In this document: piece after piece, positions 17,735 to 26,388 of the stretch
How positions within the stretch are numbered: position 1 is the first letter of the stretch
Layout: the number at the start of each line of letters is the position of its first letter
Source of the DNA: Prevotella sp. Rep29
GTDB taxonomy: Bacteria; Bacteroidota; Bacteroidia; Bacteroidales; Bacteroidaceae
NCBI RefSeq assembly: GCF_019551475.1
Contig: NZ_CP047159.1
Location: 620,001-684,000 of the forward strand
Length of the DNA stretch: 64,000 bases
Direction: 5' to 3'
Notes under the pieces: generated by a model
The model's input: the letters and a program-made list of their open reading frames with translations, nothing else
Databases searched by the model: none
Told to the model about the DNA's origin: nothing
Translations under genes and position numbers: made by a program

Positions 17735-18835
17735 CTATCTCTGATTGTGAAGGGTTGCTACAACGTATTCGGAACGGGTGCCGATGCGGAACTTACCGCC
17801 CCAGATGCCGATGCCGGAGGTAATATAATAATGTGTGTTGCCTCGCTGGTGACTGCCGAAAGCCTTTTCGTAGATGTGTTCGGTAATCCAACTGACGGGC
17901 CATACCTGTCCGTGGTGGGGGTGGCCGCTGAACTGGAAATCGACGCCTGCTCTTTCGGCTTGTTCCAGGTGATAGGGCTGGTGGTCGAGCAGGATGGTGT
18001 ATTTTGTCTTGTCGATGTGCTTGGCAATGGTCTGTAGGTTGCGGCGATGCCGGTTGGTGCGGTCGTCGCGCCCGACAATCACGATGTCGTTGTTGAACAC
18101 CACCGACGTGTCGCGCAATAAGTGGATGCCGGCATCGTCGTAGAATCGCTGTGCCTTAGGTTCTCCGCTATAATACTCGTGGTTTCCCAGACAGGCATAG
18201 ACGGGCGCATTGAGGCGTCGGAACTCTTCAGCCATGTTTTCTTCGAGGAGTGGTCGCACGCTGATGTCAATGATGTCGCCGGCAATGAGGATGAGGTCGG
18301 GCTTTTCAGCGTTGATTCTGTCAATCCATTTTGCCAGTTCTGCGCGGCGGTTGTGATAACCGATGTGCAAATCGCTCATCATGACGATGCGGAGGTCCTT
18401 GCTTAACGGCTTTTCCGTCTGCAAATCCAGGGGCTGGCGTACCTTATTATAATAATGTATGTTGCCATAGACGAATATCGCCACCAGGAAAAGGGTGACG
18501 GCGAGCGATGTCCATCCGTTCTGGTAAAGCCATGACTTGGGCACAAGGTGCACCAGTCTGCCAAGGTCGAGCACCAGGAAAATCATGACGGTGTAGAGGA
18601 GAATGAAAATTATGGAGTTGCCAATCTCGTAAACAATGGTTGCGAGGTTGAGCGGAAGTTTGTCAAGCGTTCCCGTGAAATTGACAAAGATAAGCAGGAA
18701 CGCGAGGATAAAGATGGCGATGATGCAGCCTTTGATGAGCTTGCCCAATGGCAGGACACACCAAACATGCCATGCCGAGTAAGCCAGACCGCCAATGATG
18801 ATTGCAAGAAAAACGAGTAGGAACATCTGCTTCAT
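17735..18835 (-). CDS. Membrane-anchored metallophosphoesterase
   Basis: A 366-residue protein with four N-terminal hydrophobic helices (within residues 1-125) and a calcineurin-like phosphoesterase domain. Metal-ligand motifs appear in order: MSDLHIGYHNRR, AGDIIDIS, LGNHEYYSG and FSGHPHHGQVWP. Related proteins act on phospholipid or UDP-sugar intermediates at the membrane, but no substrate can be read here. It lies 7 bp after cdsA in the rsfS-ftsH-cdsA operon, which is consistent with membrane-lipid work. Confidence 0.85.
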   Translation of the reverse strand: MKQMFLLVFLAIIIGGLAYSAWHVWCVLPLGKLIKGCIIAIFILAFLLIFVNFTGTLDKLPLNLATIVYEIGNSIIFILLYTVMIFLVLDLGRLVHLVPKSWLYQNGWTSLAVTLFLVAIFVYGNIHYYNKVRQPLDLQTEKPLSKDLRIVMMSDLHIGYHNRRAELAKWIDRINAEKPDLILIAGDIIDISVRPLLEENMAEEFRRLNAPVYACLGNHEYYSGEPKAQRFYDDAGIHLLRDTSVVFNNDIVIVGRDDRTNRHRRNLQTIAKHIDKTKYTILLDHQPYHLEQAERAGVDFQFSGHPHHGQVWPVSWITEHIYEKAFGSHQRGNTHYYITSGIGIWGGKFRIGTRSEYVVATLHNQR

Positions 18836-18842
18836 CTATATG

Positions 18843-19727
18843 TTACAATAGCGTAAGGGAGTAGATATAGACCACGGCAGCAGGAATCGCCATGAGTGAC
18901 GAGTCGAATCGGTCGAGCATGCCACCGTGTCCCGGCAGGATATTGCCTGAATCCTTGATGCCCAATGTGCGCTTGAAGAGGCTTTCGACCAAGTCGCCCA
19001 GCGTACCGAAGACAACGACGACAAGTCCCAAGCCGAGCCATTGGGGCAAACCGAGCAGGGCGCTCCCGTCTTCCGCTCCACCGGCACCGTTGGCAGAAGC
19101 GTCGAAATGGGCAATAATAGCGGCTATCAGCAGTACGAAAATGCCTCCTCCGATGCTTCCTTCCCAGCTTTTTGCAGGTGAGATGCGGGGAAAGAGCTTG
19201 TGTTTTCCGAACAGCATACCGCTGCAATAAGCACCCGTATCATTCATCCACAGGAAAATGAAGACGCTCAGCGGCAGCAGCCAGCTGTAAACTGGATAGT
19301 CCTGTCCGGGCGCGTTCTGGAATGCCAGTACGTTCAGCATGGAGAAGGGGAGTGCAATATACATCTGGCTGAGCATCGTGTAAGCCCAGTTATTGATAGG
19401 GTTCTCGGCTTTGGTGTATAGCTCCGAAACGAAAAGATACACCACCGTGAGCAGGTAGGGGATGAATACTGCCGACGGAGTCATGCCGCTGCAGAATCCA
19501 GCTACAGCCAGAAAGAAATACACACCGGCAATCGTACAGATAAAGCGATTCGTCTGCACTGACTTAATGTTGTTGACCAAACCGCAAAACTCCCATATCG
19601 TCATCCCAGTAACCAAGGCAAATAGGAACACCATTGCAAAAGGTCTGAGAAAACAAGTGACGATGATGGCTACGAACAGGATGCCCGTAATGGTTCTGGT
19701 GATGAAATTCTGCACTTTCTCTGTCAT
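18843..19727 (-). CDS. cdsA: Phosphatidate cytidylyltransferase
   Basis: A 294-residue integral membrane enzyme making CDP-diacylglycerol from phosphatidate and CTP, the branch point of phospholipid synthesis. The family signature is complete: SPAKSWEGSIGG, then GDLVESLFKRTLGIKDSGNILPGHGGMLDRFDS near the C-terminus with the metal-binding Asp residues. About eight hydrophobic helices precede and surround it. It starts 5 bp after ftsH stops, so it is translated from the same message. Confidence 0.95.
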   Translation of the reverse strand: MTEKVQNFITRTITGILFVAIIVTCFLRPFAMVFLFALVTGMTIWEFCGLVNNIKSVQTNRFICTIAGVYFFLAVAGFCSGMTPSAVFIPYLLTVVYLFVSELYTKAENPINNWAYTMLSQMYIALPFSMLNVLAFQNAPGQDYPVYSWLLPLSVFIFLWMNDTGAYCSGMLFGKHKLFPRISPAKSWEGSIGGGIFVLLIAAIIAHFDASANGAGGAEDGSALLGLPQWLGLGLVVVVFGTLGDLVESLFKRTLGIKDSGNILPGHGGMLDRFDSSLMAIPAAVVYIYSLTLL

Positions 19728-19732
19728 GGTGA

Positions 19733-21754
19733 TTAGTCTTTATTTTCTTCTTCCGTTTCTGTCGGTTCTGTTGTCGATTCCAGGAGTTCAGGCTCTTTCG
19801 GGGTTTCTGCCTCAGGGAGTTCTGCCGTTTCTTTCTCCTCATTGATGAGTTCTTGCGAACGGCTGAGCCATGGGCGCTTGCCGAAAATCTTCTCCACGTC
19901 TTCAGCGAATATCACTTCCGAACGAATCAGCATCTCGGTCAGTGCGTTATGTCCTTCGCGATGTTCCTCGAGGATTTGCTTTGCGCGCTCATATTGTTCG
20001 TTGATGGTCTTCAGAACCTCATCGTCCATAATCTTGGCAGTCGTTTCCGAGTAAGGACGCTGGAACTGATATTCTTGGTTGTTGTAATAGCAGATGTTAG
20101 GTAGTTTCTCGCTCATTCCGGCATAGGCAATCATTCCGTATGCGCTCTTGGTAGCCCGCTCCAAGTCATTCATGGCACCTGTAGAGATGCGGCCGAGCAC
20201 AATGTCTTCAGCGGCTCTTCCCCCGAGCAGGGCACACATCTTGTCAAGCAACTGCTCTTTAGTGGTGATTTGATGTTCTTCCGGCAGATACCATGCAGCT
20301 CCCAACGCCTGTCCGCGCGGAACAATCGACACTTTCACCAGTGGGTCGGCATATTGGCAGAACCAGCTGATGGTGGCATGTCCGGCTTCGTGTACGGCGA
20401 TGGCGCGTTTCTCTTCCGCCGTCATCACCTTCGTTTTCTTCTCCAGACCACCGATGATGCGGTCAACGGCGTCTAAGAAATCCTGTTTGCCAACCGATTT
20501 GCTGTTGTGACGGGCGGCAATCAGTGCTGCCTCGTTGCACACATTGGCGATATCGGCTCCGGAGAATCCGGGAGTCTGGCGTGCGAGGAAGTCAACATCG
20601 AGACTGTCATCGGTCTTGATGGGACGGAGATGAACGTTGAAGATGGCTTTTCGTTCCGTCAAGTCGGGGAGGTCAACGTGTATTTGTCGGTCGAATCGTC
20701 CGGCGCGCAGCAGTGCCGAGTCGAGCATGTCAACGCGGTTGGTTGCTGCAAGTATGATGACACCGCTGTTCGTACCGAAGCCGTCCATCTCTGTGAGCAA
20801 GGCGTTTAGCGTATTCTCGCGCTCGTCGTTTCCGCCCATCGACGGATTTTTTGAACGGGCACGTCCTACGGCATCAATCTCATCAATGAAAATGATGCAT
20901 GGCGACTTCTCTTTCGCTTGCCGGAAAAGGTCACGAACACGACTTGCACCCACACCGACGAACATTTCCACAAAGTCGGAACCGCTCATCGAGAAGAAAG
21001 GTACGCCCGCCTCTCCTGCTACGGCTTTTGCAATCAGGGTCTTTCCCGTTCCCGGAGGACCAACGAGCAAGGCACCTTTCGGAATCTTTCCTCCCAAATC
21101 GGTATAGCGCTGCGGGTTCTTCAGAAATTCCACGATTTCCTGAACCTCTTGCTTGGCTCCTTCCTGTCCGGCTACATCCTTGAATGTGATGCCCAGTTCG
21201 CCGCCCTTTTCGTACATCTTGGCTTTGGACTTTCCTACATTGAAGAGCCCGCCTCCGCCACCGGCACCTCCGCCCATGATGCGACGGTTGATAAACACGA
21301 TGAGTCCCACGAAGAGCAGAATGGGAAGAATGTTAATCAATAAGGAGACCAGAAAACTGTTTTTCTCGTTCTCGTATTTGAGATTGCCGTTGAATTTCTT
21401 TGCTGTCGTCTGTTCGTCGAGGAATGTCTCCAATCTTTCGATGGAACCAAATTCTACGGAAATGTATGGGTTGTTGCCCGTCTGCTTCGTTCCTTGATTG
21501 AACACTTCTCTTATATGCTTCGCTTTCACGAACATTTTCAGTGTGCTCGCATCCTTGTTGACAACCACTTTCTCCGCATAGCCCTTTGCCACCCATGTCT
21601 TGAATTCAGCATAGGATGCCTCTTTGCTGATGCCTCCGGGCTGTTGCGAGTTGCCCGTAAAGAAAGCAACGAGAAGGGCAACAATGACTAAAGTGTAAAT
21701 CCAACTCAAATTGAATTTAGGCTTATTCGGCTTGTTATTCTTTTGTTCTTCCAT
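19733..21754 (-). CDS. ftsH: ATP-dependent zinc metalloprotease FtsH
   Basis: A 673-residue membrane protease. Two TM helices (about residues 16-33 and 132-152) flank a periplasmic domain. The AAA+ domain has Walker A GPPGTGKT, Walker [11 protein letters not shown] and the second region of homology ATNRVDMLD. The zinc site HEAGH is at residues 455-459. The tail after residue 640 is rich in Glu, Thr and Pro. FtsH extracts and degrades misfolded membrane proteins and short-lived cytoplasmic regulators. It stands in the conserved Bacteroidetes order rsfS-ftsH-cdsA. Confidence 0.97.
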   Translation of the reverse strand: MEEQKNNKPNKPKFNLSWIYTLVIVALLVAFFTGNSQQPGGISKEASYAEFKTWVAKGYAEKVVVNKDASTLKMFVKAKHIREVFNQGTKQTGNNPYISVEFGSIERLETFLDEQTTAKKFNGNLKYENEKNSFLVSLLINILPILLFVGLIVFINRRIMGGGAGGGGGLFNVGKSKAKMYEKGGELGITFKDVAGQEGAKQEVQEIVEFLKNPQRYTDLGGKIPKGALLVGPPGTGKTLIAKAVAGEAGVPFFSMSGSDFVEMFVGVGASRVRDLFRQAKEKSPCIIFIDEIDAVGRARSKNPSMGGNDERENTLNALLTEMDGFGTNSGVIILAATNRVDMLDSALLRAGRFDRQIHVDLPDLTERKAIFNVHLRPIKTDDSLDVDFLARQTPGFSGADIANVCNEAALIAARHNSKSVGKQDFLDAVDRIIGGLEKKTKVMTAEEKRAIAVHEAGHATISWFCQYADPLVKVSIVPRGQALGAAWYLPEEHQITTKEQLLDKMCALLGGRAAEDIVLGRISTGAMNDLERATKSAYGMIAYAGMSEKLPNICYYNNQEYQFQRPYSETTAKIMDDEVLKTINEQYERAKQILEEHREGHNALTEMLIRSEVIFAEDVEKIFGKRPWLSRSQELINEEKETAELPEAETPKEPELLESTTEPTETEEENKD

Positions 21755-21780
21755 ATTTTTCTAATCAATACTATATTATA

Positions 21781-22140
21781 TTAGTCTAAATCGGGAATAT
21801 GTTCCAAAGTCGCATCTTCCCACAGGGTTTCCAGATTATAATAGGCACGCACCTCCGGAAGGAATATGTGCACGAGAATGTCAGAATAGTCCATCGCTAC
21901 CCATTGGGCATTTTCCAACCCCACCACGTGCGACGGCTTCTCTGCGAGCTTTTCCCGTACCACATCTCCAATCGATTCGGTAATGGCTTCCACTTGCTGT
22001 GGCGAGTTGCCTTGGCAGATGATGAAGTAGCGGCAAATGGCTCCGTCAATATTCTCCAGATTGACGACCACGATGCCAGAACCTTTCTTCTCTTGAATAC
22101 CTTCAATAATGAGTTCAACCAGCTTTTTTGTTTCGTTCAT
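21781..22140 (-). CDS. rsfS: Ribosomal silencing factor RsfS
   Basis: A 119-residue protein of the Iojap/RsfS family, with the core GIVVVNLENIDGAICRYFIICQGNSPQQVEAI and WVAMDYSDILVHIF. RsfS binds ribosomal protein L14 and blocks subunit joining under nutrient limitation. It is the first gene of the operon with ftsH, cdsA and a phosphoesterase; a good promoter lies directly upstream. Confidence 0.93.
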   Translation of the reverse strand: MNETKKLVELIIEGIQEKKGSGIVVVNLENIDGAICRYFIICQGNSPQQVEAITESIGDVVREKLAEKPSHVVGLENAQWVAMDYSDILVHIFLPEVRAYYNLETLWEDATLEHIPDLD

Positions 22141-22165
22141 TTAATGATGTTATTTAAATAAGATA

Positions 22166-22196
22166 CAAAGATAAACCAATTTGGGAAAATGACAAA
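22166..22196 (-). promoter_or_regulatory. Promoter of the rsfS-ftsH-cdsA operon
   Basis: Read on the minus strand, TTTG (22193-22196) and TATCTTTG (22166-22173) are separated by 19 bp. The -7 box ends about 25 bp before the rsfS ATG. Confidence 0.75.
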
Positions 22197-22260
22197 ATTA
22201 TTTTTGATTTATTAAAAATATTCTCGCCCAAATCTGGGGTAAGTTTTGGAAAGGCTCTTT

Positions 22261-22291
22261 TTTGTGCTTTCAAAAAAAATAATTATCTTTG
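22261..22291 (+). promoter_or_regulatory. Orphan promoter without a recognisable gene
   Basis: TTTG (22261-22264), a 19-bp spacer and TATCTTTG (22284-22291) match the consensus as well as any promoter in the window. The next plausible start codon for a credible protein is at 22962, which has its own promoter. The 22141-22961 gap (about 820 bp) therefore holds a transcript start, an inverted repeat and a repeat array, but no convincing protein. Confidence 0.6.
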
Positions 22292-22363
22292 CATAGTAAA
22301 TTAATAACACAGTTTTAACCTGCTTGTCATAAAAGGAATTATCAACTATTGACGTTTAGTTTT

Positions 22364-22506
22364 GTTCCAGTTGTTCCAATTAAAAATTGATGATTGAAAA
22401 TTGAAAATATCCCTTTATAGAGAATATAACTAACTAATATATAAATAGTTATAAATAATTAAAGAGAGTATGGGAACCTCAAAAAAATAATTGGAACAAC
22501 TGGAAC
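22364..22506. repeat. 19-bp perfect inverted repeat flanking AT-rich 105 bp
   Basis: GTTCCAGTTGTTCCAATTA at 22364-22382 is the exact reverse complement of the sequence at 22488-22506. Each arm itself contains GTTCCA twice. The 105 bp between are strongly AT-rich and have no open frame of note. It lies about 70 bp downstream of the orphan promoter. It may be the ends of a small non-autonomous element or the stem of a structured RNA. Confidence 0.8.
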
Positions 22507-22777
22507 GGGAACGCATAGGTTATTTCTTTTTCATTTAAAGAGCAGAAATACAATGAGATACGACATTTTTAACTTTCGGTGATTAAGATGTCGAAACTCA
22601 GAAAATGAACAAAATATATCAAAATATTGCTCGCTCAGGTACCAAAAGACAGGTTTAACCCCATCGTTCTGATGCTTTTTCCTATCCTTGGCGACATGTG
22701 AGTGGTTCGGAATTTCAGAACCCCGACCTCACTTGGAAAGAACTTTGTGGTATTATGTTATAGACAAAAAACGTAAA

Positions 22778-22843
22778 CGGCATGTTTACACTATGTTAAT
22801 GGCATATTTAAACTATCCAAACGGCATCTTTAGCCTCTTCCAA
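22778..22843. repeat. Three-unit 22-bp GGCAT array
   Basis: GGCATGTTTA, GGCATATTTA and GGCATCTTTA start at 22779, 22801 and 22823, exactly 22 bp apart, with diverged filler between. The period equals that of the TTCACTGAATTT arrays elsewhere in the window although the core is different. It sits about 33 bp before the promoter of the gene at 22962. Confidence 0.65.
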
Positions 22844-22875
22844 GCACCTCCGATCTTAAGATTATCTCTCTCTTT

Positions 22876-22906
22876 TTTGCTTTCAAAAAGGAATTTATTA
22901 TCTTTG
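22876..22906 (+). promoter_or_regulatory. Promoter of the secreted protein gene at 22962
   Basis: TTTG (22876-22879) and TATCTTTG (22899-22906) with a 19-bp spacer. The surrounding bases (GCTTTCAAAAA before, GCAT after) resemble the orphan promoter 615 bp upstream, as though one was copied from the other. Confidence 0.75.
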
Positions 22907-22961
22907 CATCAGTAATTTACATCCTATAAGTCTTAATTAGTTTTTCCTAAAACCTAATAAT

Positions 22962-23576
22962 ATGAAAAGAGTATCATTGACCATTATTCTTGTCTGTTTT
23001 ACACTGGTGTTGGCAGCACAGAATAGAGACATAAAAGTGAATTATAAAGGCGCTAAACCCTCTATCAGCGATTTTGCATGGGCTCTCCTTTCTTCCAACG
23101 ATAATGAGGAAGAAGATTGTTACGACGAATTGTTTAATGCTATCAAACAAGCTTGGATGAAGCACCGTAAGGGACTTCCATTGGATGAGGGAGAAACGCT
23201 TACTGTTGACGAGAAAAACGGCTATATATGCTATGAGTCTAAATACGAAGAGCATGTGGGAAGGTGGGAAATGTGCTATTGGAACGAGGCTGACGGAAAG
23301 CACAAGCTATTTGCCTACAACGTGGTGTCGTTCTCGAATGGAAAATATAGCCCCGGTCAATATGACGGCATTGCGTTCTATCGCTATAACAATGCAACGA
23401 AGAAAATGAAGGAATGCGACGATACGGGTGTTGATGTGGTGTATCACACAGGGGATAATGTGTTTGCTTCTTACGCTTTGCCACGTACAGGGAAAGACAT
23501 CTTGGTTACAATATGGTATGACAACGAACCGAAAAAGATAACGCTGAAATGGAAAGGCCACAGGTTCGGTAAGTAG
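22962..23576 (+). CDS. Secreted protein of unknown function
   Basis: A 204-residue protein with a signal peptide (MKRVSLTIILVCFTLVLAAQ, cleavage after Ala/Gln). The mature part, beginning NRDIKVNYKGAKPSISDFAWALLS, has no motif I recognise. It is rich in aromatic and charged residues (WEMCYWNEADGKHKLFAYNVVSF), consistent with a beta-rich periplasmic or surface fold, and has no type IX tail or TM helix. A plug-domain lipoprotein follows 45 bp downstream on the same strand, so the two probably share a transcript. Confidence 0.65.
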   Translation: MKRVSLTIILVCFTLVLAAQNRDIKVNYKGAKPSISDFAWALLSSNDNEEEDCYDELFNAIKQAWMKHRKGLPLDEGETLTVDEKNGYICYESKYEEHVGRWEMCYWNEADGKHKLFAYNVVSFSNGKYSPGQYDGIAFYRYNNATKKMKECDDTGVDVVYHTGDNVFASYALPRTGKDILVTIWYDNEPKKITLKWKGHRFGK

Positions 23577-23621
23577 GCATTTCTCATTCGTCCTATTATT
23601 AATCAATAAAAATTCAAGAAC

Positions 23622-24065
23622 ATGGAAATCAAAAAAAGTACATTCCTCATTCTGCTTTCTCTTGTAATGGCAGCTTGTGGGACAACTCGCGAAAAACAGT
23701 TGAAAACCGTTGATATGGGCTATGGAGAAACATCTCAAGAAGCTTTGTCCTATGCGATATCATCTGTTGATATGGAAGAGGCAGATAAGTCGGGGTATAT
23801 TACCATTTACGATTATCTTGAAGGTCGCATGCCAGGTGTCAAAGTCGTCAAGAATGGTGCAACAACGGCGTCTGTCTATATCCGCGGTATCAATAGCGTC
23901 AACTCTTCGACCGAGCCCTTGTTCGTCGTAGATGGTATCATGGTGAACGATATTTCATATCTTAACCCTCGCGATGTGAAGAGTGTGACCGTGTTAAAAG
24001 ATGCTTCCGCTTCCATTTATGGTGTCAGAGGAGGCAATGGCGCAATCCTTATAAAATTGAAATAA
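23622..24065 (+). CDS. Lipoprotein consisting of a lone TonB-receptor plug domain
   Basis: A 147-residue lipoprotein: signal MEIKKSTFLILLSLVMAAC with the lipidated Cys at residue 19, a short linker, then a SusC-type plug. Hallmarks are YLEGRMPGVKVV, SVYIRGINSVNSSTEPLFVVDGI with the usual IRG and VDG turns, and VTVLKDASASIYGVRGGNGAILI, the end of a plug domain. The protein stops exactly there: no beta-barrel follows, and the downstream DNA carries unrelated genes. Plug domains normally gate outer-membrane receptors, so a lipid-anchored plug without a barrel is unusual. It could modulate a receptor encoded elsewhere or be a domesticated fragment. The intact lipobox argues against simple decay. 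Confidence 0.8.
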   Translation: MEIKKSTFLILLSLVMAACGTTREKQLKTVDMGYGETSQEALSYAISSVDMEEADKSGYITIYDYLEGRMPGVKVVKNGATTASVYIRGINSVNSSTEPLFVVDGIMVNDISYLNPRDVKSVTVLKDASASIYGVRGGNGAILIKLK

Positions 24066-24106
24066 CCTTATTGTCATTAAGAAGCATATCCTTGAACGCA
24101 ACGGAA

Positions 24107-24481
24107 TCATTCGTTTAGACTGACATTATCCCAAAAGCGTTTGATTTGTTCGAGTTGTTGTTCGGCGGTTGTCCGTCCGATATCGTAAACGGCTTTCATT
24201 TCTTCTGGATTGTGTGAAATGTGTCCGATATTCAGGGCGTGTGGTGGACGTATGACAAATGCAGCTCCAGCTTCTTCTCGCTCGCTTACATACAATAATT
24301 GTTGGTTGTACATGATATGTCGTTCAGCCATCGCACGCACCATGTTAGGATAATGTCGCATACTGAAGCGCATAAGCGGTAAAAAGGGATTTTTCTTTTT
24401 CTGAAAGCAATGTTTCCTGTGTTTTTTATGCTCTCTAAATATTTTATTTAAAAGAAATCCCCTTCTTTTGTTATTCAACAT
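24107..24481 (-). pseudogene. Remnant of a patatin-family phospholipase (C-terminal end)
   Basis: The readable part, from about 24395 to the stop, encodes NPFLPLMRFSMRHYPNMVRAMAERH then FVIRPPHALNIGHISHNPEEM and VYDIGR. I recognise this as the C-terminal segment of patatin-like phospholipases (the DUF6363 region). The catalytic GxSxG and Asp parts are absent. The first ~30 residues are basic low-complexity sequence overlapping the promoter of the next gene and are unlikely to be coding. It is read as a 5'-truncated leftover rather than a working gene. Confidence 0.65.
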
Positions 24482-24497
24482 AATTTTACTATCTTTG
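24467..24497 (+). promoter_or_regulatory. Promoter of the Ntn-hydrolase gene
   Basis: TTTG (24467-24470) and TATCTTTG (24490-24497) with a 19-bp spacer, about 55 bp ahead of the start codon. Confidence 0.75.
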
Positions 24498-24552
24498 TGT
24501 CGGTATTTTATTGTACTCGGTATAGATTGTTTGTAATCTAAAAAATATACAA

Positions 24553-25923
24553 ATGATGAAGCATATTTTTATTTTTCTTTTATTGGTGATGACTTTTTGT
24601 GAGAGTCAGGCATGCACTGCTGTAATCGCTTCTGGTAAGGTGACCGTTGACGGAAGACCTTTCATTTTCAAGAATCGTGATGCCAGCGAAGGTATTGATA
24701 ACTCTCTGGTTACCCTCAAAGGTGCCAAATATCAGTTTATAGGAGTAGTCAATTATTCAACATCCGCAAGTCCGACCAGCATCTGGTATGGACATAATGA
24801 GGTGGGATTTGCCATTCTCAACACACTGTCGTATTATTTTAATAGTGCCACATCTAAGGCAAATACCAGCGCTGGCTCGCTGATGAAGAAGGCACTTGGA
24901 CAGTGTGCCACCGTTGATGAGTTCGAAGCGCTGCTCCAACAAACACAAGCACAGGCAACTTCTCTAACGTTAAGCACCAATTTTGCCGTGATGGATTCGC
25001 TTGGAAATGTTGCGTTTTTCGAGACCAGCAACAGAAGCTATACCAAGTTTGATGCCAATGACGAGACTGTTGCACCAAATGGTTATATTGTGCGCACCAA
25101 CTATTCTTTCACAAGTCCTTACTACGATACCACCAATCATGTCGGAGAACAACGCTACAAGGCGGCTTGCAAATATATGGATGACACATTCGTCAACGGA
25201 AAGATAGATCCCATCAAGTTGGCTCACGAACTGCCACGCTATCTTTATCATGGAGACAGGGAGGTTGATCTTTGGGACAATCTTCCCAATAGTCTCAATG
25301 ATGTGCGCCATGTGTATTTCAGTAATTTTATTCCTCGGTTCACCAGCACTTCGTCATCGCTCATGCAGGGTGTCAAAGAAGGCGAGAGCGCAAAAAATAC
25401 AATCAGTTGGCTGACGATGGGTTGGCCTTGTGGTTCCCTGACAGTGCCCATTATCATCACTCCCTCGTTGGTGTTGCCGCAGGTGTTGAAACGCGCAACG
25501 GATACTTATAAAAGTGAGATGTGTAGCAATTCGGTAGAACTAAAGAATCGGGTGTTTACCATCTACCATAATGATGAACAAAGAACCGATAGTATCGATC
25601 TCTCTAAACTTATCAACAAGGAGGAGACAGGCATACTCCAGAAAATAATGGCTGCCGACAACTATGTCGGTCAGATTGGACAGGCACTGGTTGAACAATT
25701 CAGGACAGGCATGGCAGGAGATAAAGAGGTTGCTGTCTTCTATGATTGGGTTGATGACTATTGGCGGCAGTTGTTCCAGGCAGTAACCACGTCCATAAAT
25801 TCAGCCGTTGTTGACAAATGCGAAAACAGCAAGTGTTATTCCATAGAGGGCGTGCGACATGACAAGCAGCCAGCAACACCAGGTGTATACATCAATGGTA
25901 ATCGCAAGGTGCTTGTCAAATAA
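24553..25923 (+). CDS. Exported Ntn-hydrolase (choloylglycine/C45-like) with type IX tail
   Basis: A 456-residue protein. Signal peptide residues 1-20 end in ESQA, leaving Cys21 as the new N-terminus in CTAVIASGKVTVDGRPFIFKNRD, the arrangement of Ntn-hydrolases in which an N-terminal Cys is nucleophile and the following KNRD provides Arg/Asp. Further family-like stretches are GHNEVGFAILNTLS and ARTN-like VRTNYSF. Relatives hydrolyse linear amides such as conjugated bile salts, penicillins or acyl-amino acids; which applies here is unknown. The C-terminus TPGVYINGNRKVLVK is a type IX sorting signal. Exposure of the nucleophile by signal-peptide cleavage would tie activation to export. Confidence 0.78.
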   Translation: MMKHIFIFLLLVMTFCESQACTAVIASGKVTVDGRPFIFKNRDASEGIDNSLVTLKGAKYQFIGVVNYSTSASPTSIWYGHNEVGFAILNTLSYYFNSATSKANTSAGSLMKKALGQCATVDEFEALLQQTQAQATSLTLSTNFAVMDSLGNVAFFETSNRSYTKFDANDETVAPNGYIVRTNYSFTSPYYDTTNHVGEQRYKAACKYMDDTFVNGKIDPIKLAHELPRYLYHGDREVDLWDNLPNSLNDVRHVYFSNFIPRFTSTSSSLMQGVKEGESAKNTISWLTMGWPCGSLTVPIIITPSLVLPQVLKRATDTYKSEMCSNSVELKNRVFTIYHNDEQRTDSIDLSKLINKEETGILQKIMAADNYVGQIGQALVEQFRTGMAGDKEVAVFYDWVDDYWRQLFQAVTTSINSAVVDKCENSKCYSIEGVRHDKQPATPGVYINGNRKVLVK

Positions 25924-26121
25924 TCATGTGACCGATAACTATTTCATATAATTTCATTATATCAACTACGTATAACGCAGGTGGTTGAGGAGAAAAAAAG
26001 AAATAAATGAAGTTCTTCTAAGGTAGATATGTGTGGTGGTAAAACGACAGGAAGAAACGGATGAACAAGAAGCGGAAAGATGGCATTTAAATCTGCCGAA
26101 AATGATTTTTTATGAAAAAAG

Positions 26122-26153
26122 TTTGGCTGTTTCAAAAAAATGCCGTAATTTTG
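26122..26153 (+). promoter_or_regulatory. Promoter of tRNA-Gln
   Basis: TTTG (26122-26125), 20-bp spacer, TAATTTTG (26146-26153), about 34 bp ahead of the tRNA. The stretch 25924-26121 shows nothing else. Confidence 0.7.
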
Positions 26154-26187
26154 CACTCGTAAGCGAATGGACTTTGTTTACGAACAT

Positions 26188-26259
26188 TGGGATATGGTGT
26201 AATTGGCAACACTACAGATTCTGGTCCTGTCATTCTTGGTTCGAGTCCGAGTATCCCAA
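26188..26259 (+). tRNA. tRNA-Gln (anticodon CUG)
   Basis: A 72-nt cloverleaf. Acceptor TGGGATA pairs fully with TATCCCA; D-arm GTGT/ACAC; anticodon loop TTCTGGT with anticodon CTG; T-arm contains GGTTCGAGTCC. The anticodon stem (ACAGA/CCTGT) has one A-C mismatch at its loop end. The 3' CCA is not encoded. The U1-A72 acceptor pair is typical of tRNA-Gln. Confidence 0.93.
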
Positions 26260-26264
26260 CAGGA

Positions 26265-26297
26265 AACTTCCTTTCATCTTGAGAGGAAGTTTTTTTG
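26265..26297 (+). terminator. Terminator after tRNA-Gln
   Basis: AACTTCCT (26265-26272) pairs with AGGAAGTT (26284-26291), followed by a run of T. Confidence 0.85.
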
Positions 26298-26333
26298 TTT
26301 CCATAGCCGGCAGTCATCGTCAGTGGGGGAAGC

Positions 26334-26374
26334 AAAAAAACGCCCGTGCTGAGTGGGGCACGGGCGTTTTTGTT
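26334..26374. terminator. Bidirectional terminator ahead of the DUF349 gene end
   Basis: AAAAACGCCCGTGC and GCACGGGCGTTTTT form a 14-bp stem with an 8-nt loop; A-run and T-run allow termination in both directions. It mainly serves the minus-strand DUF349 gene. Confidence 0.88.
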
Positions 26375-26388
26375 ACTGACAAATGAAA

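Noticed and set aside
22688..22915. 75-codon frame in the 820-bp intergenic stretch
   Set aside because: TTG start, composition atypical of protein, overlaps the 22-bp array and the promoter of the next gene.
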